Shown: positions 53,728 through 63,482, numbered from the stretch's first letter. The stretch: DNA of 64,000 nucleotides from Burkholderia sp. SRS-W-2-2016 (GCF_001931485.1 NZ_MSDV01000034.1:62001-126000); one strand, 5' to 3'. The notes: generated by a model not told the origin, from the letters alone. Translations and numbers: made by a program.

Positions 53728-54545
53728 CGGCGCGCCTCGTCGTGGGGACCATGCGCCGCTGCGCCGCCGCCGTCGGACGAACGCTGGGCGGCCTGCTCCG
53801 CCTTGGCCGCTTTCCCGGCCATCCGCTCGGCGGTGGTCTGCGCGACCTTGTTGCGCACGTACTCGGGCGCGGCCTGATCGGCGGGCACCGTGCGGCCCGC
53901 GCGGAACGCGCGCAGCGCCGCGTATGCGAGCGGTCCCGCATGCGGCAACGCCTCGCCGTCGACGCTACGCGCGGCGGCCACCGCCGGCAGCCGCGCGCCG
54001 AACGCGGCAGCCGCGTTGCCGGCCAGCGTGAACGGCACATCGGGCAGCACCAGCCGCTCCGGCGCATCGAGCGACGCGCCCTGCACGGTGCGCCATTCGT
54101 GCCCCGCTTCGTCCCACGCGTAGTCGGCCCAATAGATTTCGTCCATGCGCGCATCGAGCGCGGCCAGCACGCGGGTCGTCGACGGATCGCGCAGGCGCGC
54201 GCTCTCGGCGCAGATCAGCAGCGTGCCGACCGGCACGACCGGCACGTTCAGGCCGAACGCGAGGCCCTGGGCCACGCCGGTCGCGGTGCGCAGGCCCGTG
54301 AACGAGCCGGGGCCGGAGCCGAACGCGATCGCATCGCAATCGGCCAGCGCGAGACCGGCTTCGTCGAACAGTTCGGCGATCGCGGGCAACAGGCGGGTGC
54401 TGGAGACCGCGCCGGTCGGTTCGTGGCGCAGCCAGATGCGGGGTTCGGCGGTGGACTGACCGCTGGTATCGGCCGGCGCGCAGAGCAGCGCCGCCGAACA
54501 GAATTCGGTCGAGGTATCGAGGGCAAGGAGCACGGTTTGAGTCAT
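53724..54545 (-). CDS. tsaB: tRNA threonylcarbamoyladenosine biosynthesis protein TsaB
   Basis: Scaffold partner of TsaD in forming t6A at tRNA position 37. The 273 residues begin MTQTVLLALDTSTEFCSAAL and have FGSGPGSFTGLRTATGVAQGLA, the family hallmark, and ALDARMDEIYWADY. The C-terminal 50 residues are variable and charged. It heads the tsaB-rimI-UDG-DUF1853 cluster. A -10-like TACAAT is only seven bases from the ATG. Confidence 0.94.
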   Translation of the reverse strand: MTQTVLLALDTSTEFCSAALLCAPADTSGQSTAEPRIWLRHEPTGAVSSTRLLPAIAELFDEAGLALADCDAIAFGSGPGSFTGLRTATGVAQGLAFGLNVPVVPVGTLLICAESARLRDPSTTRVLAALDARMDEIYWADYAWDEAGHEWRTVQGASLDAPERLVLPDVPFTLAGNAAAAFGARLPAVAAARSVDGEALPHAGPLAYAALRAFRAGRTVPADQAAPEYVRNKVAQTTAERMAGKAAKAEQAAQRSSDGGGAAAHGPHDEARR

Positions 54546-54552
54546 GGAGCGT

Positions 54553-54558
54553 ATTGTA
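54553..54558 (-). promoter_or_regulatory. -10-like box abutting the tsaB start codon
   Basis: TACAAT on the minus strand ends seven bases before the tsaB ATG. If used, transcription would start at or beside the A of the ATG, giving a leaderless mRNA. No -35 match is visible, and no Shine-Dalgarno precedes the ATG. Confidence 0.3.
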
Positions 54559-54711
54559 ATCGGCGCGGTGCGCGCGGATGGTGGTTTGCCGGTGCATCGC
54601 CGGACCGCGGAACCGTCGATGTTTGGAATAAGCCCTCGATCCAGCGGCGCCGCTCCGTTGTTATGATTTTCGGCCGATCTATTCCCAATCCCGTCTCGCG
54701 GGCACATCACC

Positions 54712-54981
54712 ATGACCGATATCAATACGCAATTCACGCAAGCTCAGGAAGACGTCAAGCAACTGCCGGAGCGTCCCGGCAATCTGACGCTGCTGCGTCT
54801 GTATGCACTCTTCAAGCAGGCAAGCGAAGGCGACGTGCACGGCGACAAACCGGGCTTTACCGACATCGTCGGCAAATACAAGTACGACGCATGGGCCGCG
54901 CTGAAGGGCACCGCGCAGGACGCTGCGAAGCAGCAATACGTGGAACTCGTCGAGTCGCTGAAGAGCGGCGCGGCGGCCTGA
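54712..54981 (+). CDS. Acyl-CoA-binding protein
   Basis: Small cytosolic four-helix protein that binds long-chain acyl-CoA esters. The 89 residues match the family throughout: FTQAQEDVKQLPERPGNLTLLRLYALFKQASEGDV, then the signature KYKYDAWAALKGTAQDAAKQ with YxxWxxxKG. An extended -10 (TGTTATGAT, 54659-54667) stands upstream. It is divergent from tsaB and monocistronic, ending in a hairpin. Confidence 0.94.
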   Translation: MTDINTQFTQAQEDVKQLPERPGNLTLLRLYALFKQASEGDVHGDKPGFTDIVGKYKYDAWAALKGTAQDAAKQQYVELVESLKSGAAA

Positions 54982-55053
54982 GGCCGTCCCGAGTGCGCTA
55001 ACCCGCCGCGCGAAGCCCGCTCCGGCTGGTGCGGCAGCGTTACGCGGCGCTCT

Positions 55054-55082
55054 GCCGGCGACAGGAGCATCGTGTCGCCGGC
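55054..55082 (+). terminator. Hairpin downstream of the acyl-CoA-binding protein gene
   Basis: GCCGGCGACA (55054-55063) pairs perfectly with TGTCGCCGGC (55073-55082) around a nine-base loop. The following bases are pyrimidine-rich, and a T6 run comes about 25 bases later, so termination is plausible but not classical. Confidence 0.45.
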
Positions 55083-55133
55083 CCTCTCCTCATACCATTC
55101 CGGCACTTTTTTCTATCGGACTAGTGCTAACAG

Positions 55134-55162
55134 TGGCGCAGTGCAGCAAATCTCTATATAAT
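55134..55162 (+). promoter_or_regulatory. Promoter of the DEAD-box helicase gene
   Basis: A perfect TATAAT at 55157-55162 has the partial -35 TGGCGC at 55134-55139 with a 17-bp spacer. It is the only good -10 in the 507-bp gap and implies a leader of about 320 bases. Confidence 0.5.
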
Positions 55163-55488
55163 GCCGCCTGCGCTTCACTGCTTTGCCTGCTTTTCACGTG
55201 GCCCTCGCAGCGCAGCGTCCGATAGCGTTTGCTCCAATCCAGTTTAGAACCTGTCCCCTTCTGCCTAGCCCCCTACGGGCTCAAGTCCCAGGCTGGCGGC
55301 TTGCCATTTCGGCACGTCGCATCCGATACAGCTTCTAACTAAAAACTCGCCTTCATTGTCGCGAGTTGCCCCCGTTTTGCGATTTGCTCGCTGCTTCTTT
55401 GCTCGCTGAATCCGACGACTTGGGTATGCCGATTGGCGTTGACGTTTTTATTTCACGAACCTCCCCAGGATCGTTTTCAAGGATTCAC
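55163..55488 (+). other. Long 5' leader of the helicase mRNA
   Basis: No protein in this stretch looks real. It is less GC-rich than the genes, pyrimidine-rich, and contains the hairpin AACTCGC/GCGAGTT (55344-55350 with 55361-55367). Long leaders of DEAD-box helicase and cold-shock mRNAs often mediate autoregulation or cold response; that role here is inference. No known riboswitch class is recognised. Confidence 0.45.
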
Positions 55489-57117
55489 ATGACTTCGAGC
55501 AATACCCCCAGCAGCCCGTTGAACGCCATCGCCGACGAAGCACTCGGTCTCGCCCCCGCAGCGGAAGTCGCTGCGGCAGCCGCGCCCGCCGAAGACGGCA
55601 AGCCTACGTTCGCGTCGCTCGGTCTGTCCGCGGACGTCGTTTCCGCGCTGACCGCTGCTGGTTACGAACACCCGACGCCGGTGCAGCAACGCGCGGTGCC
55701 GGCCGGTATCGCCGGCCGCGACCTGCTGGTCTCCAGCCCGACCGGTTCGGGCAAGACCGCGGCATTCATGCTGCCGGCCATCGAGCGTTTCGCTCAACTG
55801 CAAAAAGCCCAGGCAAGCCAGCCGCGCGAGCCGCGTCCGGCCGATGGCGGCCGTGGCCGCCGTCCGCAGCCGGTCGCGCGTCCGACCATGCTGGTCCTGA
55901 CCCCGACCCGCGAACTCGCGATGCAGGTCACGACCGCCGCGGCAACCTACGGCAAGCACCTGAAGCGCCTGCGCACCGTCAGCATTCTGGGCGGCGTCGC
56001 CTACGGCCAGCAGCTGATGCTGCTCGCGAAGAACCCCGAAATCCTCGTCGCCACGCCGGGCCGTCTGATCGACCACCTCGAGCGCGGCCGTATCGATCTG
56101 TCGCAACTGCAGATTCTCGTGCTCGACGAAGCTGACCGCATGCTGGACATGGGCTTCATCGACGACATCGACACGATCGTCGCCGAAACGCCGGCTACCC
56201 GTCAGACCATGCTGTTCTCGGCCACGCTCGACGGCAAGATCGGTTCGCTGACCGGCCGTCTGCTGAAGGATCCGGAGCGGATCGAGATCGTCCAGCGCAT
56301 GGAACAGCGCACCAACATCGCGCAAACGGTTCACTACGTCGACGACCGCGATCACAAGGATCGTCTGCTCGACCATCTGCTGCGCGCCGAAGGCCTCGAC
56401 CAGGCAATCGTGTTCACGGCAACCAAGATGGACGCCGACCAGCTGGCCGGCCGTCTGGCCGACGCCGGTTTCGAATCGGCCGCGCTGCACGGCGACCTGC
56501 CGCAAGGCGCGCGTAACCGCACGATCCGCGCACTGCGCGAGCGTCGCGTGCGCGTGCTGGTCGCGACCGACGTCGCGGCTCGCGGTATCGACATCCCCGG
56601 CATCACGCACGTGTTCAACTACGACCTGCCGAAGTTCGCCGAAGACTACGTGCACCGTATCGGCCGTACCGGCCGCGCGGGCCGCTCGGGCGTCGCCGTG
56701 AGCCTCGTGCATCACGCCGAACAGGGCGCGCTCAAGCGTATCGAGCGCTTCGTGCGCACGCCGCTGCCGGTCAACGTCGTCGAAGGCTTCGAGCCGCGCA
56801 AGGCGCCGCCTTCGGGCAACGGCCGTCCTGGCTTCGGTGGCCGCGGTCGTCCGGGCGGCGGTAACGGCGGCCGTCGCTTCGGCAGCGGTTCGGGCAAGCC
56901 GGGTGGCTACGGCGGTTCGCGCAGCGGTAGCGGCAACGGCAATGGCAACAGCTGGGGCAACAAGCCGGCCGGCGGTTCGCGTGAAGGCCACGGCGGTTCG
57001 CGCGACGGCTACGGCTCGCGCGAAGGCTTCGGCGGTTCGCGCGATGGCTACGGCTCGCGTGACGGTTACGGCGCGCGCCGCAACGACGGTCCGCGTACCG
57101 CGCGTCGCGGCAGCTAA
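55489..57117 (+). CDS. rhlE: ATP-dependent DEAD-box RNA helicase (RhlE type)
   Basis: RNA helicase likely in ribosome assembly or mRNA decay. The 542 residues begin MTSSNTPSSPLNAIADEALG. They have the Q-motif region FASLGLSADVVSALTAAGYEHPTPVQQ, Walker A SPTGSGKTAAF near 82, PTRELAMQ, TPGRLIDHLERG, LDEADRMLDMG (DEAD near 213), FSATLDGKI, VATDVAARGIDIPGI and HRIGRTGRAGRSG near 388. The last about 100 residues are Gly/Arg/Ser-rich with repeated GGSRDGYGSR. The start is set by AAGGA five bases upstream. The RhlE assignment rests on architecture; other RhlE/SrmB-like members are possible. Confidence 0.92.
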   Translation: MTSSNTPSSPLNAIADEALGLAPAAEVAAAAAPAEDGKPTFASLGLSADVVSALTAAGYEHPTPVQQRAVPAGIAGRDLLVSSPTGSGKTAAFMLPAIERFAQLQKAQASQPREPRPADGGRGRRPQPVARPTMLVLTPTRELAMQVTTAAATYGKHLKRLRTVSILGGVAYGQQLMLLAKNPEILVATPGRLIDHLERGRIDLSQLQILVLDEADRMLDMGFIDDIDTIVAETPATRQTMLFSATLDGKIGSLTGRLLKDPERIEIVQRMEQRTNIAQTVHYVDDRDHKDRLLDHLLRAEGLDQAIVFTATKMDADQLAGRLADAGFESAALHGDLPQGARNRTIRALRERRVRVLVATDVAARGIDIPGITHVFNYDLPKFAEDYVHRIGRTGRAGRSGVAVSLVHHAEQGALKRIERFVRTPLPVNVVEGFEPRKAPPSGNGRPGFGGRGRPGGGNGGRRFGSGSGKPGGYGGSRSGSGNGNGNSWGNKPAGGSREGHGGSRDGYGSREGFGGSRDGYGSRDGYGARRNDGPRTARRGS

Positions 57118-57174
57118 ACGCCTCTAGCGTGTAACAGACCCGGACGGCTTTGCGCCGTCCGCCAGTCAGAGAAG

Positions 57175-57202
57175 AACCGGTGCTCAGGCACCGGTTTTTT
57201 TT
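57175..57202 (+). terminator. Rho-independent terminator of rhlE
   Basis: AACCGGTGC (57175-57183), loop TCAG and GCACCGGTT (57188-57196), followed by a run of eight T. Strong. A second hairpin (GGACGGC/GCCGTCC) lies about 30 bp upstream. Confidence 0.92.
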
Positions 57203-57516
57203 CGTCCCGCGCTTCGCCACCCCAAATTTCACGATGTAAAAAATTTTTTTGTGTCGTAAAAAATCATGCTGCACGGCACAACGAGAGGCGTTGCAAGAGG
57301 GAAAATCTCGTTTCTCATCGCGAAACGGCAATTTCAAGCCCTTGATTCCATATCAAAATAAATATTGAGAAAACGCTTTGCCGCGCCTGTTGCGGCTCCA
57401 TCGATTTGCCTAGACTCTTATACAAGACTTCGCGAAACGGAACGCCCCACCGGGCTTGAACCGCTTCGAGATCACAGAGTCACCATCCTCCATGACAGGC
57501 ATCGAAGGAGCACATC
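57203..57516 (+). promoter_or_regulatory. aceA upstream region with repeated elements
   Basis: This 314-bp, unusually AT-rich gap lacks a gene. TCGCGAAACGG occurs twice exactly, at 57318-57328 and 57431-57441. The first copy is part of a palindrome CGTTTC-N7-GAAACG (57309-57327). A -10-like TATACA is at 57420-57425, next to the second copy, but no clear -35 matches. The repeats are candidate operators for a glyoxylate-shunt regulator; which one is unknown. Confidence 0.45.
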
Positions 57517-58827
<1,311 letters not shown>

Positions 58828-59021
58828 GATCAACCGGCTGGGCCTTGCGGCCCCGCGGTCTGATTGCGGAAACGACTGGCAGAACGCCGAGCGGCGCCGG
58901 GAGACGCGCCGCCGGCATCAGGGAGGACCGCGCCGTCCCGGATTGGCAGTGAGTCTTCGGGCGAGCGCCAACGGCCGGGGTCTGAGAGAAGCCAGCACGC
59001 AGCAAGCGTGCGGCGAAGCTG

Positions 59022-59055
59022 AACGCGCCGGCGTTGCCGCCGGCGCGTTTTTTTT
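59022..59055 (+). terminator. Rho-independent terminator of aceA
   Basis: AACGCGCCGGCG (59022-59033), loop TTGC and the perfect complement (59038-59049), followed by a run of eight T (59048-59055). A second hairpin GCACGC/GCGTGC lies about 20 bp upstream. Confidence 0.92.
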
Positions 59056-59095
59056 CGATCTCGCGAGCGTTGCCGCCGCTGCCGCGCCCACGCTC

Positions 59096-59530
59096 TCAGC
59101 GATACACGATCACCGGAATTTTCGTATGCGTCAGCACCCGCTGCGTTTCACTGCCGATCAGCAGGCTGCCGAGTCCGCGCCGCCCATGCGAGGCCATGAA
59201 AATCACGTCGCAACCGCCCTGCTCGGCCGCCTCGATGATCCCGAGGTAAGGCGCCGGATGCACGCTGGTGCGGCTCTCGACGCTGACGCCAACGCGGTGC
59301 GCGGCGAACTCCACTTCGCGCAGATGCACGCGCGCTTCGCGCTCGCTGCGTTGCAGGAACTCGCCGGGCGGCTCGACCGCGACATCGGAGAACGGCGAGT
59401 ACGGATATTGCGGCAGGCACGCGTAGGCGGTGACGCGCGCGCCCACCGCTTGCGCGAGATCGATCGCGCCCGCGATCGCCTTGCGTGACAGATCCGAACC
59501 ATCGGTTGGAACCAGGATGTGCGTGAACAT
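59096..59530 (-). CDS. Universal stress protein (UspA family)
   Basis: Single-domain ATP-binding-type stress protein of 144 residues. It begins MFTHILVPTDGSDLSRKAIAGAI and ends with the nucleotide-binding signature ASHGRRGLGSLLIGSETQRVL then IPVIVYR (G-2x-G-9x-G-S). GGAGG is five bases before the ATG at 59530; the open frame beyond it is not part of the protein. It is convergent with aceA and downstream of the LysR gene on the same strand. Its stress cue is unknown. Confidence 0.93.
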   Translation of the reverse strand: MFTHILVPTDGSDLSRKAIAGAIDLAQAVGARVTAYACLPQYPYSPFSDVAVEPPGEFLQRSEREARVHLREVEFAAHRVGVSVESRTSVHPAPYLGIIEAAEQGGCDVIFMASHGRRGLGSLLIGSETQRVLTHTKIPVIVYR

Positions 59531-59714
59531 GATGTCCTCCGTCGCCGGCTTCGCGCAACCCGGCGTCAGCGTTCGACGAAGCCCCGCGTGCGGGCTGCTC
59601 GCATCGATTGTAGTGCGTGCGAACGCGGGGACAAATCGGGCTGACGTCGCGGCGCACGGCGCCACGCCGGATCGCATCGACGCGCATCTTCCTCGCTCCA
59701 GCCGCGCGCTTCGT

Positions 59715-60617
59715 TCAATCCCAGTAACCGGGCTCGCCGTACGTATGCTTGAGAAAGTCGAGAAACAGCCGCACCCGCAGCGGCAGATGGCGGCGCTGCG
59801 GAAACACCGCGTGAATGCCGATCGGCGGCGCGGCGAATTCGTCGAGCACGCTGACGAGCCGGCCGGCCGCGATCTCCGCGCCGACCTCCCACCACGAGCG
59901 CCACGCGAGGCCATGCCCGGCCAGACACCATTCGTGCAGCACCGCGCCGTCCGAGCATTCCATCGTGCCGGACACCTTGATCGACACGACCTTGCCGTCC
60001 TGCTCGAACATCCAGCCGCGCTGCTGGTTCGCGCTCGCGCCGAGCGCGAGGCAGTTGTGGCGCGCGAGCTCGGCAAGGCTATGCGGCGCGCCGCGGCGAT
60101 TCAGATACGCGGGCGACGCGACGCACACGCGCCGGTTCTCCGCGAGCTTCAGCGACACCAGCGACGAATCGGGCAACTCGCCGAGCCGCACCGCGCAATC
60201 GAAGCCTTCGTTGACCAGATCGACGAGGCGGTCCGACAGATCGAGCGTGATCGACACGTCCGGATGCGCGACCGTGAATGCCGGCACCAGCGGCGCGACG
60301 TGGCGCCGCCCGAAGCCGGCCGGCGCCGACAGCCGCAGATGGCCGCTCGCCTTCACGCCGCCCGCCGACACGCTGGCCTCGGCGTTCTGCATGTCGTGAA
60401 TGATGCGCTGGCAGTCTTCGAGAAACGCCGAGCCCTCGAAGGTCAGCGTGATCTTGCGGGTCGTGCGCACCAGCAGCTTGACGCCGAGGCGCTCCTCGAG
60501 CGCGTCGATACGGCGGCCGATGATCGCCGGCGCGACGCCCTCCGCGAGCGCCGCCGCGGACAGGCTGCCGCGCGCGGCGACGGTGACGAAAGTCTCGATC
60601 TGCTTGAAACGGTCCAT
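59715..60617 (-). CDS. LysR-family transcriptional regulator
   Basis: DNA-binding regulator of 300 residues. The winged helix-turn-helix (FKQIETFVTVAARGSLSAAA, RRIDALEERLGVKLLVRTTR) occupies residues 1-60. The effector domain (GHLRLSAPAGFGRRHVAPLV to PLRVRLFLDFLKH) fits the CrgA/AaeR-like subgroup common in Burkholderia. It diverges from the HAD-aceB pair, so regulation of those genes is a reasonable guess, as LysR proteins often control the divergent operon. The effector is unknown. Confidence 0.93.
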   Translation of the reverse strand: MDRFKQIETFVTVAARGSLSAAALAEGVAPAIIGRRIDALEERLGVKLLVRTTRKITLTFEGSAFLEDCQRIIHDMQNAEASVSAGGVKASGHLRLSAPAGFGRRHVAPLVPAFTVAHPDVSITLDLSDRLVDLVNEGFDCAVRLGELPDSSLVSLKLAENRRVCVASPAYLNRRGAPHSLAELARHNCLALGASANQQRGWMFEQDGKVVSIKVSGTMECSDGAVLHEWCLAGHGLAWRSWWEVGAEIAAGRLVSVLDEFAAPPIGIHAVFPQRRHLPLRVRLFLDFLKHTYGEPGYWD

Positions 60618-60673
60618 GAACGATGCGCGCGGCGCCGGCGAAGAGGTGAGCGTAAAAGTACCCGGTGCGCGCC

Positions 60674-60702
60674 AGATTAGGTGGATGAAAGTAAAATATC
60701 AA
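60674..60702 (-). promoter_or_regulatory. Promoter of the LysR gene
   Basis: TTGATA (60697-60702), a 17-bp spacer and TAATCT (60674-60679) on the minus strand, 57 bases before the start codon. Close to the sigma-70 consensus. Confidence 0.6.
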
Positions 60703-60713
60703 GTGATCTTTAG

Positions 60714-60747
60714 CCTATTTTTAGGTTGCAGATGTCACCAATACAAT
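60714..60747 (+). promoter_or_regulatory. Candidate operator and -10 for the HAD-aceB unit
   Basis: CCTATTTTTAGG (60714-60725) is a 12-bp inverted repeat (CCTA-N4-TAGG) lying just beyond the LysR promoter. TACAAT (60742-60747) faces the HAD gene with a poor TTTTTA -35 at an 18-bp spacing. The position between divergent promoters suits a LysR-type operator, though it lacks a clear T-N11-A. Confidence 0.35.
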
Positions 60748-60778
60748 CGTTCCCGACCTCTGAATGGAGCGCACGGCA

Positions 60779-61621
60779 ATGTCGGCCACAACGACACCTA
60801 CCCCGCGAGCAGTGATTTTCGATGCGTACGGCACGCTCTTCGACGTGCATTCGGTGCTCGCCGCCGCGGAACAACTGTTCCCCGGCCACGGCGATGCGCT
60901 GTCGCAGCTGTGGCGCCAGAAGCAGATCGAGTACACGCAACTGCGCACGCTCGCCGCGCCGCCCGATGCGCCCGGCGCGCACTACCGCCCGTTCTGGGAC
61001 ATCACGCTCGACGCGCTGCGCTTCGCCGCCAAGAAACTTCAGCTGACGCTCGGCCGCGCGGCCGAAAAGCGTCTGATGGACGAATACGCGTGCCTGTCCG
61101 CGTTTCCCGACGCGGTGCCGGTGCTGCGCTCGCTGCGCGATGCCGCCGATGCCACCGACGCACCGCGCGTCGGGCTGGCGATCCTGTCGAACGGCAATCC
61201 GCAGATGCTCGACATCGCGGTCAAGAGCGCGGGGATGAGCGGACTGTTCGACCACGTGCTGTCGGTCGACGCGGTGCGCGCGTACAAGCCCTCGCCCGCC
61301 GCCTATGCGCTCGGCCCCGCGGCATTCGGGGTAACCGCGCGCGAGATCGTGTTCGTGTCGTCGAACGGCTGGGACGTCGCTGGCGCGACGTGGTTCGGCT
61401 TCACGACGTTCTGGCTGAACCGGCAGAAGCTGCCCGTAGAAGAGCTCGGCGTCGCGCCGCACGGCATCGGCGGCGGCATGCACGATCTGCTGAGCTTTCT
61501 GCAAACGCTCGCTGCAACGGCGCCGGCATCATCTGCCTCGGCCTCGGCTCGCCGGCGCGGCACCCGCTCGACCCAATCTCCAGACAGTGGCAACCGCAAG
61601 CGCGCCGGCCCGCGCGCATGA
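60779..61621 (+). CDS. Haloacid dehalogenase, type II
   Basis: HAD-superfamily hydrolase, probably acting on L-2-haloacids or a phosphorylated compound. The 280 residues hold the nucleophile in VIFDAYGTLFDVHSV (Asp15), LAILSNGNPQMLDIAV, the Lys in AYKPSPAAYALGP and FVSSNGWDVAGATWFGF, all matching (S)-2-haloacid dehalogenases. The last 45 residues are Ala/Ser/Arg-rich and outside the domain. ATG 60779 has GGAG nine bases upstream; an ATG at 60764 would add five residues. It precedes aceB by 83 bp on the same strand. Confidence 0.88.
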   Translation: MSATTTPTPRAVIFDAYGTLFDVHSVLAAAEQLFPGHGDALSQLWRQKQIEYTQLRTLAAPPDAPGAHYRPFWDITLDALRFAAKKLQLTLGRAAEKRLMDEYACLSAFPDAVPVLRSLRDAADATDAPRVGLAILSNGNPQMLDIAVKSAGMSGLFDHVLSVDAVRAYKPSPAAYALGPAAFGVTAREIVFVSSNGWDVAGATWFGFTTFWLNRQKLPVEELGVAPHGIGGGMHDLLSFLQTLAATAPASSASASARRRGTRSTQSPDSGNRKRAGPRA

Positions 61622-61704
61622 CAGCGTTCACTGCCTTTCACCCACCACGACACTTTTTTTTCAACCTTCGCATTTCTGCAATCCGACCGACCAAGGAGAA
61701 CTAC

Positions 61705-63297
61705 ATGACGAACACGCTATCGCTGCCGCAGGGCATGGAAATCACCGGCGAGATCAAGCCCGGCTTTGAAGCGATCCTCACGCGCGAAGCGCTCGAGCTC
61801 GTCGCCGCGCTGCATCGCACGTTCGAGCCGCGCCGCCAGCAGTTGCTGCAGGCGCGCGTCGAGCGCACGAAGCGACTCGATGCCGGCGAACGCCCCGATT
61901 TTCTCGCCAGCACGAAGAGCGTGCGCGAAGGCGACTGGCGCATCGCGCCGCTGCCGCGGGATCTGCAATGCCGGCGCGTCGAAATCACGGGGCCGGTCGA
62001 GCGCAAGATGATCATCAATGCGCTCAATTCCGGTGCGGACTCCTACATGACCGACTTCGAGGATTCGAATGCGCCGAGCTGGGACAACCAGATCACCGGT
62101 CATATCAATCTGAAGGACGCAGTGCGCCGCACGATTTCGCTCGAACAGAACGGCAAGTCGTACCGGCTCAACGACAAGACCGCGACGCTGATCGTGCGTC
62201 CGCGCGGCTGGCATCTCGACGAGAAGCACGTGTTGGTCGACGGCAAGCGCGTGTCGGGCGGCATTTTCGATTTCGCGCTGTACATGGTGCACAACGCGAA
62301 GGAGTTGATCGCGCGCGGCTCGGGCCCGTACTTCTATCTGCCGAAGATGGAAAGCCATCTGGAAGCGCGGCTGTGGAACGACATCTTCGTCGCCGCGCAG
62401 GAAGCGGTCGGCGTGCCGCGCGGCACGATTCGCGCGACGGTGCTGATCGAGACGATCGTCGCCGCGTTCGAAATGGACGAGATCCTGTATGAGCTGCGCG
62501 AACACAGCTCGGGCCTGAACGCGGGCCGCTGGGACTACATCTTCTCGGCGATCAAGAAGTTCAAGGCCGATCGCGACTTCTGCCTCGCCGACCGCTCGCA
62601 GATCACGATGACCTCGCCGTTCATGCGCGCGTACGCGCTGCTGCTGCTGAAGACCTGCCATCGCCGCCATGCGCCGGCGATCGGCGGAATGAGCGCGCTG
62701 ATCCCGATCAAGAACGATCCGGCCGCGAACGACAAGGCGATGGGCGGCGTGCGCTCCGACAAGGCGCGCGACGCGGGCGACGGCTACGACGGCGGCTGGG
62801 TCGCGCATCCGGGCCTCGTGCCGATCGCGATGGAAGAGTTCGTCAAGGTGCTCGGCGACAGGCCGAACCAGATCGACAAGCAGCGCATCGACGTGCTGGT
62901 GACCGCGACCGACCTGCTCGACTTCCGTCCGGAGACGCCGATCACCGAAGCGGGTCTGCGCAACAACATCAACGTCGGCATCCACTACCTCGGCTCGTGG
63001 CTCGCGGGCAACGGCTGCGTGCCGATTCACAACCTGATGGAAGACGCGGCGACCGCGGAAATTTCGCGCTCGCAGGTGTGGCAGTGGATCCGCTCGCCGA
63101 AGGGCAAGCTCGACGACGGCCGCAAGGTGACGGTCGAGCTGGTGCGCGAGCTGTCGGTGCAGGAACTGGAGAAGGTCAGGCAGACGGTCGGCGGCGACAC
63201 GAAGCCGTATGAGCGTGCCGCGCAGATCTTCGAACAGATGTCGACCGCGGAGCAGTTCACCGACTTTCTGACGCTGCCGCTTTATGAGGAGCTTTGA
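61705..63297 (+). CDS. aceB: Malate synthase A
   Basis: Condenses glyoxylate with acetyl-CoA to malate, the second glyoxylate-shunt step. The 530 residues begin MTNTLSLPQGMEITGEIKPG. They carry TDFEDSNAPSWDNQITGH, LIVRPRGWHLDEKHV, YFYLPKMESHLEARLWND, TIRATVLIETIVAAFEMDEI, GRWDYIFSAIKKF and GVRSDKARDAGDGYDGGWVA. AAGGAG is seven bases before the ATG. The frame stays open far upstream to 60400, but that is a read-through of the HAD region in another frame. The isocitrate lyase gene is 2.9 kb away, not adjacent. Confidence 0.97.
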   Translation: MTNTLSLPQGMEITGEIKPGFEAILTREALELVAALHRTFEPRRQQLLQARVERTKRLDAGERPDFLASTKSVREGDWRIAPLPRDLQCRRVEITGPVERKMIINALNSGADSYMTDFEDSNAPSWDNQITGHINLKDAVRRTISLEQNGKSYRLNDKTATLIVRPRGWHLDEKHVLVDGKRVSGGIFDFALYMVHNAKELIARGSGPYFYLPKMESHLEARLWNDIFVAAQEAVGVPRGTIRATVLIETIVAAFEMDEILYELREHSSGLNAGRWDYIFSAIKKFKADRDFCLADRSQITMTSPFMRAYALLLLKTCHRRHAPAIGGMSALIPIKNDPAANDKAMGGVRSDKARDAGDGYDGGWVAHPGLVPIAMEEFVKVLGDRPNQIDKQRIDVLVTATDLLDFRPETPITEAGLRNNINVGIHYLGSWLAGNGCVPIHNLMEDAATAEISRSQVWQWIRSPKGKLDDGRKVTVELVRELSVQELEKVRQTVGGDTKPYERAAQIFEQMSTAEQFTDFLTLPLYEEL

Positions 63298-63377
63298 GCG
63301 GGCGGACGATCATGCGGGTCGGGCGCTGGCGAGTTGGTCTGGTCTGATCTGATCGTGTGATCGTAACTAGCGAGTTG

Positions 63378-63416
63378 AAAAAAGGCGCGCCGGATGCGAA
63401 TCCGGCGCGCCTTTTT
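63378..63416. terminator. Terminator of aceB
   Basis: AAAGGCGCGCCGGAT (63381-63395), a GCGA tetraloop of the GNRA type and the perfect complement (63400-63414). It is flanked by A6 on the left and T5 on the right, so it could work in both directions. Confidence 0.92.
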
Positions 63417-63440
63417 CGTTGCTGGCCGCGTGGCGCGCGA

Positions 63441-63482
63441 CATCTTGCATCTTGCATCTTGCATCTTGCATCTTGCATCTTG
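63441..63482 (+). repeat. 7-bp tandem array (CATCTTG) x 6
   Basis: Six perfect head-to-tail copies of CATCTTG lie between the aceB terminator and the end of the minus-strand gene at 63508. The array is in non-coding DNA. Confidence 0.95.

Noticed and set aside
55260..55300. tRNA-like T-arm (GGGCTCAAGTCCC) in the helicase leader
   Set aside because: It lacks the TTC of a T-loop, and no acceptor, D or anticodon arm can be folded around it.
60400..61704. N-terminal 435-residue extension of malate synthase
   Set aside because: This stretch reads through the HAD gene and the LysR promoter in another frame. The enzyme starts at 61705 with AAGGAG upstream.
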